Positions 19,740-31,025 of a stretch of 64,000 nucleotides of DNA are shown one piece after another. The stretch is from the NCBI GenBank assembly GCA_965153355.1, contig OZ231127.1, positions 15,562,001 through 15,626,000 of the forward strand, given 5' to 3'. The notes below the pieces were generated by a model. The model made no database searches. It was given only the letters and a program-made list of their open reading frames with translations, and was not told the DNA's origin. This DNA is from Flaccisagitta enflata (lineage: Eukaryota > Chaetognatha > Sagittoidea > Aphragmophora). Position numbers and translations under genes: made by a program. How positions within the stretch are numbered: position 1 is the first letter of the stretch; every line of letters starts with the position of its first letter.

Positions 19740-21010
19740 TCAATTGTTTTATCTTCCTCTTCCACCTCCATATCTTTCCTTTATTTTGCTTCTCTTCCTC
19801 CTTTATCCTCCTCATTTCTCTTCCTCTTTTTCTCTTCCTTTTCCCCTTTCCTCCATTATGACGCGATTTTTTTTTTCTTTCTTTCCTCCTTTCCTCCATT
19901 TCTTTCTTCTCTTCCTTTTCCTATTTCTTTCTATTATGGGTTTTTCTTCTTCCTCTTCCGCATTCACGCGTCACTTCTCTTCCTCCTTTTCACGCGCCCA
20001 ATATTCATCCTTAACTCCTCCTCCTCATTTGTCATCTGTCATCTGTCATCTGTCATCTGTCACTGCATACCATCTGTCATCAGTCATCTGTCATGTGTCA
20101 TCTGTCACCGCGGCTCTATACCTTTCACATCACAACCTCTACAACTATACAGTCTACTTCTACCTTTTCTCATAGTCATTATCAAACCTCAAAACCCTAC
20201 CACCTTTTTTTTTCAAATTGCTATCTCATACCTTTGTCTCAAATCCTTACCTCTCTTATTTTTATTTCAACCATTTCAAAATCTTCTTCTTTCATTTCCT
20301 ATTCTTTATTCTTATTTTTCGTGAAAAAAATTTTCACTTTTTTCTTCTCAGGTACTACACAAAACCTAATTTCTACCATAAAAACCAATTTTCCACCAAT
20401 TAAAACCAAATTTCCACCATCTAAAACCAAATTTCCACCATCTAAAACCAAATTTCTACCATATGAAACCTTATTTCTACCATGTAAAAGCCTTATTTCT
20501 ACCATGCAAAGCCTAATTTCCACCATGCAAAGCCTAATTTCTACCAATCCAAAACCTTTCTTGTCACATATAAAAACCTCATTTGTACCTATAGAAAACC
20601 TCAAAAGTACCCACTTAACTCTTGTATTCCTCCATTGGTTTTTTATTGCTTCCCATTTTAACATCTATAAAAGCCTCATTTCTACCCAAGAAAACCATTT
20701 TTTGAACATATAAAGGCCTCATTTCTACCATCATTTTCTTTCCTGCTTCTTCCTTTTTCTTCATACTTCCCTCAAAGGTTTTTCTATATTCCCTTCTTGG
20801 TTTCTTTACTTTGCTTTTAGGTTTCATATCTTTCTTTACTTTCATAACCTCCTTCCAACTTTAACTCAAATGGTAGAAAATTGCCTTGCTTCTTCCTTCT
20901 CTCACGAAATCGTATTTGTAGCTAGTCCATCAGCAGAAATCCTTTCATTCATTCTCTTCTCTCCTCCTCTCTTCTCTACTCTTCTTCTTCTCCTTTGCTC
21001 CTCCTCGCCG
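19740..21010 (+). repeat. Pyrimidine-rich tract with short tandem repeats
   Basis: A strongly C/T-biased strand from 19740 to about 20020 and again near 20940-21010. It contains a CATCTGT heptamer-type repeat (20025-20110) and about a dozen 20-22 bp units of the type 'aaaaccaaatttccaccatc' (20350-20730). Long open frames here are by-products of composition (Ser/Phe/Leu-rich) and not genes. Confidence 0.7.
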
Positions 21011-21458
21011 AAAACGTAGGATTCCCTCTCTGCTGAAACTCTCTGCCTTTGAGTAGAGATTTTTTGAGTCCTGAAATTCTACCATTCTGCAAATCCTCTT
21101 CAACTCGTCGCGCGTTTCCTACTTTTGCAAATTGGCCGGAGCTCCTCCTCCTCCTCCTCCTTATTGGCCTTGCAAAAGGCTTGACCACTAGATCATGGGC
21201 AGGAGACTTTGGGCAGGAGTGGTCATCTCTAGCTAGCTCGTAGTTATTTCTTTGTTAGGAAATGGTAATAGTAGAGGGTATTTCTCCACGTTTTCACAGC
21301 CTCATGAGTTTGACCGCTATAGGATAACTGCCACTTATCACAATTTTCCTTACTACTTAAGGCTTTTCCCCTTAAAACTACTCCGAAATTGTGAAATGGT
21401 GTCCTAGAAGCTAAGTTTGCTCAAATGGATCAAGTCACATCATTTCCTTAAAACATAC

Positions 21459-22651
21459 CCAGGACGTTGACAGTGGTCGTCGCTGAATACTGGTCGAAAG
21501 AACATACATAATATCCATCGTCATTCTCACTAACCTGCAACAAATAGTTAAGTACAAATAATTAAACCACCAAATGTTTTTAGTAGGATGCAACTTTGGT
21601 TGCATCAGCAAAGAAATATTTCGCTACAAGAAAAAATGCTAACCATAATCATTTGAAAAAAAAAAACGAAAGAAAACAATGAGTCAAGCACATTCCTTCT
21701 ATCAAGATTACTCTTACGTCCTTGGGTAATGATAAAAATTTTTTCATTGCTCACGTCGTGAATGGTGAGTGTTCCATCCTCGTGGTCAATGGCGTTTGAC
21801 TGAAGGTCTTCTCTCATCATTGTATCATAATTCCATCTGGAAAAACTAAATGGCGAAAAGTCCAATTTAGTCATGATTGCCAGAACACGAGAGAGAGACA
21901 ATGAAAACTATGCATTGCAGCTATTCAATGACTTAATAAGGCCGACGCAAAATGCTAAATTCCTTGGAATTGAAATTGACAAGCTACTATCATTTCAAAA
22001 ACATGTTGATGCAATTTACAATCGCGCAACAAAAAGGCTTCATGTTCTTCGAGTGCTTGCTCAAAGTGGTACTGATGCAAAGACTATGATGAAGCTGTAT
22101 AAAATTTATGTGAGACCAATTATTGAGTATGGAAGCATATCATTCATGGCGGCACCGAAATCACAAATCACTCGTCTTGAAAAAATTGAAAATGACGCAA
22201 TCAGAATTTGCTTACGACTTCCTAAGTACATTCGAAACAGCCTTTTACATGAATATGCCTCAATGGAATGTGTCTCAAGTCGTCTAATGAGAATTAACAC
22301 GAATTTGATATGCAAAATGAGGCAAAATAACGAGCATATAGACGATCTTATAAAAAACCGTATTCAACCGCTAGACGGCTGCAATCTATCCCCGTTGGAT
22401 CACATCCTAGATCAGTTCTCTTCCTCTGCAAAAATTGATTCCGCACCATCAGCGGTAGTGGCCCACCTGGGCCAGCAGCCTGATTAGCAATCACATCAAC
22501 ATCATAGATTAAAGTAACTCCGCACCATCAGCTGTAGTGGTCCCTCTGGACCGACAGCGTGACTAGCAGCAACACCATCAGAATCAACGCAACATTCAAG
22601 ACAACCCCAGATCATTCAAGATGCGAGGCTGCAAATACGACCATGTCACTC

Positions 22652-22728
<77 letters not shown>

Positions 22729-22784
22729 GCTAACGTTACAACGATCCAATATGACATGTTAAAATCCCTTGGCCTGTCTGTCTG

Positions 22785-22857
<73 letters not shown>

Positions 22858-23066
22858 ATGACAATTGCCTTTTCCCCTTGCTAGTTCCATTCTTAGCCAG
22901 ATCCTCCAACTTCAGTACTATTTACATAGACTACTTTGGATAAGGATCTGCGGGGGATGAGACAGACGAGAAACATCTCCTAGGTCCATTCACATGGCTA
23001 GGGGCCACGACTACTGCTGACAAACTGCCTACAACGACAATGTCTCTCTTCTGTTTGTCCGTCTCT

Positions 23067-23156
<90 letters not shown>

Positions 23157-24671
23157 ATTAGATTCTCTCTTGTTTTTATTTATTTATTTATTGACTCTCT
23201 GAGTTCTTAAGTATGTACTATATTGACTGACTCGCCTGAACAGGGTGAGCATGTACAAAATTAATATCACCTGATTACTGAACCTTTGGGGGGAAGGGAT
23301 TTGCCTTACTTTGTAACAAATCCATATCGCCCTTTTGTATTTGCTTGATTGAGCTGTATGCTTTCTTTCATCTACAATAAATGTCTTTTCATTCATTCAT
23401 TCATTCCATCTGGACCAAGTTAGTTCAAGTTTGTCTCTGAGGTAAAATAGCCGCAAAAGCGTTACATGGTCAGCAGTACTCAATGCCCCTATGTTAGTTT
23501 TTGTTAGCATGAGATGATGAGTGAGGCAGCGGCCCCGGAGGGGCCGATGACCTATGATTCCATGCTGAATTCCATTTTGGGTCCAAGTAGCCTGCTTTGA
23601 GGTCTGAGTTGCCTGATTTGAGGTCTAAGATGCCTGATTTGAGGTCTGAGAGGTTTAAGTATCTGGTTTTGGGGCTTTGGGGCCTGATTTTGGGTCTAAT
23701 TCAGGGCTCGAGGCATGATTATAGGCTTGGGCCTGATTTTGGGTTTGTAAGGCCAGATTTGGATCTGAAAAGGCCTGATTTGGATCTGAGAGGATTGAAT
23801 TAGGTACTGAAAGACCTGAATTAAGGTCTAAGACGCCTGATTTGAGGTCTGGATGGCCTGATCAGGGGTCCAAAAGGCCTGATTTGTGGTCTGTCAAGGC
23901 CTGATTTCAGATCTGAAAGGCCTGATTGGGGTTCTGAGAGGCCTAATTTTAGGTCTGGAAACCCTGATTTGGGTTTCAAAGGCCTGATTGAGGTTCTGAG
24001 GGGCCTAAATTGAGGCCTGGAAGGCCTGATTTGGGATCTGATAGGCCTGATTAGGGGTCTGAGAGGCCTACTTTACGGACCAGGAGGCCATGTTCTAGGC
24101 TGGGGGGGGACAGATGGAAATTTTGCCCTATGTGGAATCATAGGTCATCGGCTCCTCCGGGGCCGCTGCCCAAAAAGGGAGGATACTGTGGAATGTGGAT
24201 ACTGAAGATATTTGCGATTTTCGTCTAACATGAAACGTGATATAGACTTCTAGAGGATGTCGGTGTTATAGTTAAAAGTGTTTTATTTTTTTAATTGCGG
24301 ACACGCAGCTCCAAGAGACTTTTTCCGTCCATCGGTCGGTTGATCAGTCGGTCTGTCCAAAATGATTGAGTAAAAAAGTAGAAAAACAAGTGTTTTGTAC
24401 ACTCTTTGAGTATGTTTGTGTTTGGGGTGGGAGTTTGGGCGTGGTTAAGGATTGGATGCTCCTACCCACCCGTCCGCAACGATTTCGTGACCCCGCGTCA
24501 CTTGTTTTTCTTTTTTTTTTTTCTTTTTGTCATTTGTCGTTCATGTCCGTTAGAATCACCCAGTCTCGGCTGATTCCGGGAAGCTGAAGCTCTTCACTGT
24601 AGCCGAGCATTGAATTGTCACATGCTCGCCTGGTGACACGTCCAAATACTGAGGGTCTGTATGTAGCTGAA
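21459..24671 (-). CDS. Three exons encoding one immunoglobulin domain
   Basis: Exon 1 24671-24560, exon 2 21836-21755, exon 3 21534-21459. Acceptors are TTGTATTACCTCAG, TTTTTCCAG and TTTGTTGCAG; donors are GG/GTGATT, GAC/GTGAGC and CTGG/GTATGT. Phases agree at both joins (2, then 0), and the whole unit enters and leaves in phase 1, the usual arrangement for shuffled Ig modules. The 90-residue product reads as a canonical Ig fold: B strand EHVTIQCSA, C-strand Trp, EDGTLTIHD, and F strand VSENDDGYYVC followed by a G strand TTTVNVL. The domain belongs to a cell-surface or secreted Ig-superfamily protein. Flanking exons (signal peptide, further domains, membrane segment) were not found. The 2.7-kb first intron contains a LINE 3' end, CT arrays, a family B and a family A element. 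Confidence 0.8.
21885..22610 (+). mobile_element. 5'-truncated non-LTR retrotransposon end
   Basis: An open frame of about 200 codons ending at 22487 matches the C-terminal part of LINE ORF2: FLGIEIDKLLSFQKHVD, IYVRPIIEYGSISF and 'RLEKIENDAIRICLRLP' are the usual post-RT motifs. The catalytic RT part is absent. After the stop, a block of about 60 bp starting 'ccgcaccatcagc' occurs twice (22441 and 22520). The element then ends near a CT array. It lies antisense inside the first Ig intron, about 50 bp from an exon. Clade not determined. Confidence 0.75.
22655..23155 (+). repeat. Cluster of three (CT)n microsatellites
   Basis: CT arrays at 22655-22727, 22787-22848 (followed by a short AC run) and 23071-23155, separated by unique sequence. 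Confidence 0.95.
23448..24168 (+). mobile_element. Family B element with complete inverted repeats
   Basis: Inverted termini of about 39 bp (ggcagcggccccggaggggc... at 23525, its complement ending at 24168) include the block 'cgatgacctatgattccat'. The interior is an 18-25 bp minisatellite (ggcctgatttgaggtctgag type), about 22 imperfect units, ending in a G-run. A leader 'gccgcaaaagcgttacatggtcag' precedes the left terminus. Confidence 0.8.
24288..24508 (+). mobile_element. Family A repeat, subfamily III
   Basis: Starts 'ttaattgcggacacgcag', contains CGGT-type tetranucleotides and 'gtatgtttgtgtttgggg', and ends 'ccacccgtccgcaacgatt' plus 'gaccccgcgtcacttgttt'. It sits 50 bp downstream of the first Ig exon. 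Confidence 0.75.
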
Positions 24672-24743
24672 CTGAGGTAATACAAGGGATGAAAATGGGG
24701 AATGAGAGAAGCTTGAGTCTAAAGTCAGTAATGATCGCTTTTT

Positions 24744-25339
24744 GTAGGACACAGGGGTGAATTTCCATACGTACGTACGTCCGTCCGTCCGTCCCCCCCC
24801 CCCCCCCCGGAAGCTTCTCAAGCCTCTCAAATCCAGCCTCTTAGGCCTCAAATCCAGCCTTTCAGGCCTCAAATTTGGCCTCTCAGGCCTCAAATCCGGC
24901 CTCTCAGGCCTCAAATCCGGCCTCTCAGGCCTCAAATCCAGTCTCCTAAGCCTCAAATCCAGCCTCTCAGGCCTCAAATCCAGCCTCTCAGGCCTCAAAT
25001 CCAGCCTCTCAGGCCTCAAATCCAGCCTCTTGGGCCTCAAATCCAGCCTCTCAGGCCTCAACTCTAGCCTCTTTGGCCTCAAATCCAGCCTCTTGGGCCT
25101 TATATCCAGCCTCTCAGACCTCAAGTTCCTATTGAATAACATGGAAAATTGACAAAAAATTGAAAAAAATGCAAAATTCCCAAATGTACCCTCTCAGGAC
25201 GTATGGAAATTCACCCCTGTGTCCTACAGGACATCGGCCCTTTGGGGCCGCTGCCCTGCTCTCACTCCACTTCTTCAGCTAATCACTCCAAGCAGGGCAT
25301 CGGGTACCGCTGACCATGTGCGATCCTTGGATGACTTGT
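24744..25339 (+). mobile_element. Family B element with minisatellite core
   Basis: Left end 'gtaggacacaggggtgaa' is mirrored at 25199-25227. CGTA and CGTC tetranucleotides and a C-run follow the left end. The core (24826-25135) holds about 14 units of 21-22 bp, 'cctctcaggcctcaaatcc'. The right outer part carries a GGCCCTTTGGGGCC hairpin and the 'gtaccgctgaccatgtgcg' tail. Confidence 0.85.
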
Positions 25340-25916
25340 TTTCTATTGTAATTTTCTAATGCCCAAAATTCAGGCATCTTCTTTTACTTATACCTTTTCA
25401 GGTTCATAGAATTGTTAGGAGGTAATTTGGAGTGAAGCGGTTCATACTAAAAGTGTATAGATGGAGAAGGAAGAGGAGGAGGAAGAGGAAGAGACAAAGG
25501 AGAAAGTGTGTCCTTTGTGAAAGCGTTGGTCAGCGACTCCTTTGAGCAACAACCAAAACAAGCCTTACTATGGCGTATTTTGTTTGACTGGAAGAAATAG
25601 CCGTTGCCAATTGATTGTTATGCTTCCTTTTTCCAAAAAAAAAAGAAAAGAATATTTTCATTCTATACCTATCGTTCGTTTCGATTTTGTGTTTTCTGGT
25701 TGTTTTTCACTGGTAGCTCCAACATATTCCAACCTAAGCAGAAGCAGAAGCATCAAAGCAATTTTGCACATTTCGTCTTAAAATGCATAGACACCCCTTC
25801 TACCACTTCTTTTCACCATGGGGATACCATAGGGATGCTGAAAATGTTTTATATTGCATCCCTGAATTGGGATTGATAAATTATACATTTCAAGATGCTC
25901 CAAATGTGTTCACTTA
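25340..25916. other. Gene-free stretch
   Basis: Contains a purine-rich patch (25455-25505). No supported exon. Confidence 0.35.
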
Positions 25917-26518
25917 ACACCCCTTCCATAATTAAGCGAACTGGAAAAAGGATCCAAATGGGTAGTAAAAATGCACTCAGAGTGATAAAATTTGACACAG
26001 AGATAGCTAAGACGTAGTACTTTGACTTAGTAAAGTGATATAGGGGACTTTCCTGTATTTAAAGGGAGACGGAGGGTCTTTTACCGGGAGTGCGGCATCG
26101 AATTATTGCCGTTTTCTACGAGAAAAATGTTTTAAAGGGGGACATGTACACCTTCCAGTATTTCGAGAAGATGGGATGCAAAAAACGCCATAAACTGTGT
26201 AATGAGGTTAGTTGATGCAGGAGAGACAGTGGCGCAGAGGGAGGGGCAGGGAAAGCCGCGTAAACTGACAAAAGCCCAGGATAAGAAGGTGACATATTGA
26301 GACCATAGCCAAAGAGGGCCCTTATGTGACTTTTCACTAATATGCATAATTCAGCTCAAAAAGAGATAGCTGCTTATATTTTAGGGTAATTCTTTGCATT
26401 GTGTTGATGAAATTTACCGATGTTGGTGTTTTATACTGTTTAAATTGATAATACGCGTATTTATCAACCCTTAAACAGCGCCTTTACCTCCCAGTTCGCC
26501 TAATTATGAAAGGGGTGT
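25917..26518. mobile_element. TA-flanked MITE with Tc1/mariner-like remnants, copy 1
   Basis: 602 bp with terminal inverted repeats of about 30 bp (ACACCCCTTCCATAATTAAG... and its complement), flanked by TA on both sides (25915-25916, 26519-26520). The interior shows traces of a transposase N terminus in broken frames (RHRIIAVFYEKNV and GQGKPRKLTKAQ). Half the length and all catalytic parts are missing, so it is non-autonomous. Its sister copy is at 57744. Confidence 0.8.
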
Positions 26519-26857
26519 TATTGTGAAATAAGCCTTCAGTATCTCTTTAAGTAAATGGTCAACAGATGTTGTATTTTCTGTTTGCGAATAAACACTTATT
26601 AATAATGATTATGTTATGGGGTGGATCAGTCAGTGAAATTGGTCTGTTGAATAATTTTGTTTTTTTGCGTCAACTTACCATGTCACGCTTGCAATTAAAA
26701 GAAGGTTGAGCCACAAAACTGTCATTGTTCATAACGACCTTTCCTTTATCACGCGAGATCTGAAGCAGTTTGTTAAAACGTTTTTGCAAAATTTTGTCGA
26801 TCAAATAAATTCAAGACGATCTCAATGAAATACAGTGGAGCACCACTAGAGCGCACC

Positions 26858-27542
26858 CGCTTATAAGGCATGTCCAGTAGCTTGTACCTAAATGACTAAA
26901 AGCAATAAAATCAGAATTCTACAAGTAGTTCTTGTTGTGGGGCTGTCTTGGGCTTCTAATGGCATCAATTTTGGTCTGAAAAATTTGCATCTTGCTGTCC
27001 GCGCCTTACCTTGAATTTTCCTTCAACCTATGGGAAACCAAAAATTTCAAAGTGCTTAAATCTCTGTTTTGACTGCAGATTTGAAATCTGCAGAAAAAAC
27101 TGTTAATTGAAAGTGCTTTCCTTTTTTCAATATTCCTTCGGGATCATAGTCAAAATTCATCTTAAAGATATGAAAAAAAGGTAAGTTCGGCGATCTTACA
27201 TATAAATAAAAGAGAAAGGTAAGTTTTGCAAACTTTGACACTTATTTTGAGTACGTTCTAGTTGGAATATTGAAAAAAGGAAAGCACTTTCAATTAATAG
27301 TTTTTTCTGCAGATTTCAAATCTGCAGTCAAAACAGAGATTTAAGCATTTTGAAATTTTTGGTTTCCCATAGGCTGAAGGAAAATTCAAGGTAAGGCGCG
27401 GACAGCAAGATGCAATTTTTTCAGACCAAAAGTGATGTCATTGGAAGCCCAAGACAGCCCCACATTAAGAACTACTTGTGGAGTTCTGATTTTATTGTTT
27501 ATTGTCATTTCAGTACAAGCTAATGTCCAGCTATAGGGCATG
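26858..27542. mobile_element. Foldback element: two 280-bp inverted arms
   Basis: Arms 26858-27137 and 27263-27542 are near-perfect inverted copies (roughly 90% by eye), separated by a 125-bp loop. Each arm contains its own small palindrome (ctgcagatttgaaatctgc). A transcript would fold into a long hairpin. No coding frame. Confidence 0.85.
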
Positions 27543-27618
27543 CAACTTCCTGTCGTGAAAAATTTGTAGTAATTTCCATATAGGCAGTAGGGCAGCTACA
27601 CAGGTATGATGGTAAACA

Positions 27619-28210
27619 AGTCATCCAAGGATTGCACATGGTCAGCGGTACCCGATGCCCTGCTTGGAGTGATCAACTGAAGAGGTGGAGTGAGAGCAGG
27701 GCAGCGGCCCTAAAGGGCCGATGTCCTGTAGGACACAGGGGTGAATTTCCTTACGTCCTGAGAAGGCATATTTCAGGCCTTAAAGGCAATTTTCCATGAT
27801 ATTCAATGAGAGCTATGTATTTTCTACAATTCATTGTCAATTCCCTATCTTATTCATTGGGAATTTTATTTTTTTGTCAATTTTCCATATTATCCAATTG
27901 CTATTTTGCTTTTTTTTTATTTTTTTGTCAATTTTTCATTTTATTCAATGGAAAATGTGCATTTTTCTATTGTTTGTAAATTTTCCATGTTATTCAATGT
28001 GAAGTTTGCAAGTTGTCATTTTCCCATGTTATTCAATGTGAAGTTTGCATTTTGTCATTTACCCATGTTATTCAATGGAAATTTGAGAATTGAGAAGGTT
28101 CAGAGGGGGACGTACGGACGGACATACGTACGTACGTACGGACGGACGGACGGACGTAAGGAAATTCACCCCTGTGTCCTACAGGACATCGGCCCTTTGG
28201 GGCCGCTGCC
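27619..28210 (+). mobile_element. Family B element with complete ends
   Basis: Left leader 'gtcatccaaggattgcacat', hairpin GGCCCTAAAGGGCC and 'tgtcctgtaggacacagg'; right end exactly inverted, preceded by ACGG/ACGT tetranucleotides (28108-28157). The interior differs from other copies: units of about 25-35 bp around 'ttttccatgttattcaatg' (27790-28090). Confidence 0.85.
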
Positions 28211-28288
28211 CAAAAAGGCAGCAAAGCATATGGCACCAATGATGTTTTCTCTAGGATCTGGACTTAGAAGCCACTTGGAATAATATTC

Positions 28289-28530
28289 AGTCGCGTGCAC
28301 GCGACTCAATGACCCGCTCTGTCTGTCTGTCGGTTGGTTGGTCCGTCTGTCCATTGGTCCGTCCGTTGGTCCGTCGGTCACGCTTAGTTTTTTTTTCATC
28401 ATTTTTGGTCATTTTAAGTCATTTTACATTTAGTCTTTTAGTCTTTTGGTCTTTTAGTCTTTTAGTCATTTAGTCTTTTGGTCTTATGGTCTAAACAACC
28501 GCACGCAACTGTAAGGTGTTGGCCTTGTTT
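28289..28530 (+). mobile_element. Family A repeat, subfamily IV
   Basis: Starts with the intact 18-bp palindrome AGTCGCGTGCACGCGACT, then GTCT/GGTT/GTCC repeats, a 'agtcttttagtcttttggt' minisatellite and the end 'gcacgcaactgtaaggtg..ggccttgttt'. Confidence 0.85.
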
Positions 28531-28980
28531 CTAGGTAGCTGGCTTTTGGACTTCGAGAACGGGATTTAAACCATTAATATGGGATTTAAACCTCGATGTC
28601 ATGGGAACGTAGGATATGAGCCCCATGGCTAAGATCTGGGTTTTGAGGCTTTGGTTTACACCGTTTGGATACTATTTGGGCTATCAAGGCTGGATTTTAG
28701 TTCTTGTGGCTGAAAAGTTAAAGATGCTGCATGTCATTCTTGTCAGATTCACGAGAAAAAAATGATATGAGTATTCAATATCGTAAATTCGTTTCCCGGT
28801 ACGCTAAAATCAGTTTAATGCCAACAAAAATTTAATGTAGAGCATAAAATGGTAAATTTAGAATTGACTTTTCATTGCAAACAAATAGGATTTCTTTCAT
28901 TTGTTTTCATTTTTATTCAATGTATGACATATATGTTGTACAATGTGTATGTATACGTGTCAAATGAATGAATGGGTAAT
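28531..28980. other. Gene-free stretch
   Basis: AT-rich with a few 'gggatttaaacc' near-repeats (28560-28640). No exon seen. Confidence 0.35.
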
Positions 28981-29284
28981 TTTTAGTCGCGTCCGCACGA
29001 CTACACCTTGGTCTGTCGGTAGGTCGGTCTGTGCGTCCGTCTGTCTGTCCATCCATCCGTCTGTCCGTCCGTCCGTCAGTCCGTCCGTCCGTCCGTCCGT
29101 CCATCCGTCGGTCCGTCCAACCATCCGTCCGTCCGTCCGTTCGTTCGTCCGTCCGTCCATCCATAACATTTTTAAATTTTTGACATTTCTAACATCTTTT
29201 AACATTTTTCAACATTTTTATAACATTTATATAACATTTTCTAATATTTTCTAACGTTTTTGGCATTTTGATCGTTTCTGACAT
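28981..29284 (+). mobile_element. Family A repeat with long (GTCC)n, 3'-truncated
   Basis: TTTTAGTCGCGTCCGCACGAC start, about 110 bp of GTCC/GTCT/ATCC tetranucleotides (29035-29162), then an 'aacatttttaacattt' repeat. It is joined directly to the next copy. Confidence 0.8.
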
Positions 29285-29430
29285 TTTTAGTCGCGGACAC
29301 GCGATTCTGCAATTTGCCATGTCGGTCGGTCGGGTGGTCGGTCCCTAACGTTTCTGAATTGCAAGTGTTTTTCGCAATACGGCTCTTGCCCAACTGTCCG
29401 CGACTGTCTTGCCATGTATCTGGCCTTGTT
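29285..29430 (+). mobile_element. Family A repeat, subfamily I
   Basis: A compact copy: 'tttttagtcgcggacacgcg' start, 'gccatgtcggtcggtcggg', and the end 'ctgtccgcgactgtcttgcc' plus 'ggccttgtt'. Confidence 0.85.
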
Positions 29431-29466
29431 AACATTTTATAATAATTTTTTTAAGATTTTAATTTT

Positions 29467-29698
29467 TTTAGTTTCAAACACACAACTCCTCAAGAGGCTT
29501 TGTCCGTCTGTCCGTCTGTCCGTCGGTCTGTTGATCCATCGTGGTCATTGAGCGAAAAGTGGGAAAACAAGCGTTTAAGTTACTTTTTGTGTGTGTATGT
29601 GTATGTTTGAGTGTGGGGGGTGGGTTGGGGTGTGGATAGGGGTTTCATGCCCCTGCCCACCCATCCGTAGCGATATTGTGACCCCGCGTCAGTTGTTA
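29467..29698 (+). mobile_element. Family A repeat, subfamily III
   Basis: Start 'tttagtttcaaacacacaac', 'aagaggctttgtccgtctg', a TG-rich interior (29588-29625), and the end 'gatattgtgaccccgcgtca'. Confidence 0.8.
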
Positions 29699-29968
29699 AA
29701 CATCTTATCACTTTTTGACATTTTTATGCACTTTTTAACATTTTTTTTATTTTTGACATTTTTTAACATTTTCAACAGTTTTTTAACTTTCTTTAACATT
29801 TTTTAACATTTATTGATATTTCTAACATTCTTCAACGTTTTTAACATTTTTCAAATATTTTTCTTTATTTTGAGCATTTTTAGACAATTTGTGTTAAGGG
29901 ATGTGTGTACTCATGTAGCGTTCTTTCATTTGTTCGTTCTTTCCGTCGCGTCTATCCGTCTGTTATCT

Positions 29969-30056
<88 letters not shown>
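29969..30056 (+). repeat. (CT)n microsatellite
   Basis: About 43 uninterrupted CT units. Confidence 0.97.
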
Positions 30057-30059
<3 letters not shown>

Positions 30060-30233
30060 CATAAAAACATAGCTTGTTCTTTTTCAATCCCCATCACTGA
30101 AAGTATTGATTCTATATAGATTCTAGTGCATATATAGTGATAGGCTATGGCTATGGCTTGATATTTTTGGCTCAGATCAACCGCGTAGAATTGAAATTGC
30201 TTGAAAGTGCAAAGTCATGTTCTCTCTTGGCGC

Positions 30234-30956
30234 CAGGGCCGTGGAGAGGGGGGTCCACCCCCCTCTGAGAAGGGGGGCCCGGGCCTCAGGGGGGCCCCAG
30301 GTGCCCCTGCAGTAGGAGAAAAAAAAAGATAAAAAAAAAGAAGAAAAAAAAGATGAAAAAAAAAGGAAAAAAAGGGAGAAAATAAAAAGAATAAAGTGGG
30401 GAAAGGTAAAACTGGTTCAGTGATTATGATCCAATTCAGATTTAATCATGCTTAGACCTCATTAGACTTTATAGGTAAAGTAAGGGCCTATTTAGATCAA
30501 ATTAGATATGCTTATTGATATTGTCTCAAATACTGACCTATTCAAGGATAAAGTTTAATCTATCTTTCGTAAGCTAATTTAATCAAATTTAGGCTTTTCT
30601 TAAAATGACTCATATGACAAATAATTTTTTATGACATTTTTTAAATTTATAAATATTATTGTTTTATACTTTTAAAGTTTTTGTTATTTAATACTCAAAT
30701 TTTTTTTTCTTGCAATCTATTGTAGGTATTTTACTAACTTTTTTTTGTTTTATCACATAGAAAAAAAGAAATTTCAGCAAACAACAACGCCAGGTTGCAA
30801 ATCCTGGAGGTATAAGTATGAGAACCTTTTAAAACAATGCATTGATGATACTTAATTGAAAATCTAGAGAATGTAGGGGGTATAGAGAAAGAAGGGGAAG
30901 AGGGGCCCGACCATATGGGCCAGAAGGGGGGCCCGCCATTTCTCTCCACGGCCCTG
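30234..30956. mobile_element. hAT-type MITE with 8-bp target duplication
   Basis: Terminal inverted repeats CAGGGCCGTGGAGAG, followed by G/C-rich GGGGGGCCC blocks, bound a 723-bp element. The flanking octamer 'cttggcgc' is identical on both sides (30226-30233 and 30957-30964), the target-site length typical of hAT transposons. The interior is AT-rich and non-coding, with an A-rich tract at 30318-30395. Looks young, because termini and duplication are intact. Confidence 0.88.
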
Positions 30957-30967
30957 CTTGGCGCACC

Positions 30968-31025
30968 TTTTTAGTCTCGTGCACGTGACTGTATATCCCA
31001 CTCATTTTGTTGGTATGTTTGGTCG
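30968..31025 (+). mobile_element. Family A repeat, 5' fragment
   Basis: 'ttttagtctcgtgcacgtga' followed by a few TTGGT repeats, then similarity stops. Confidence 0.5.

Noticed and set aside
23525-25135. CRISPR-like array of regularly spaced repeats
   Set aside because: The units are contiguous 20-25 bp minisatellites without unique spacers, in a genome with introns and animal genes.
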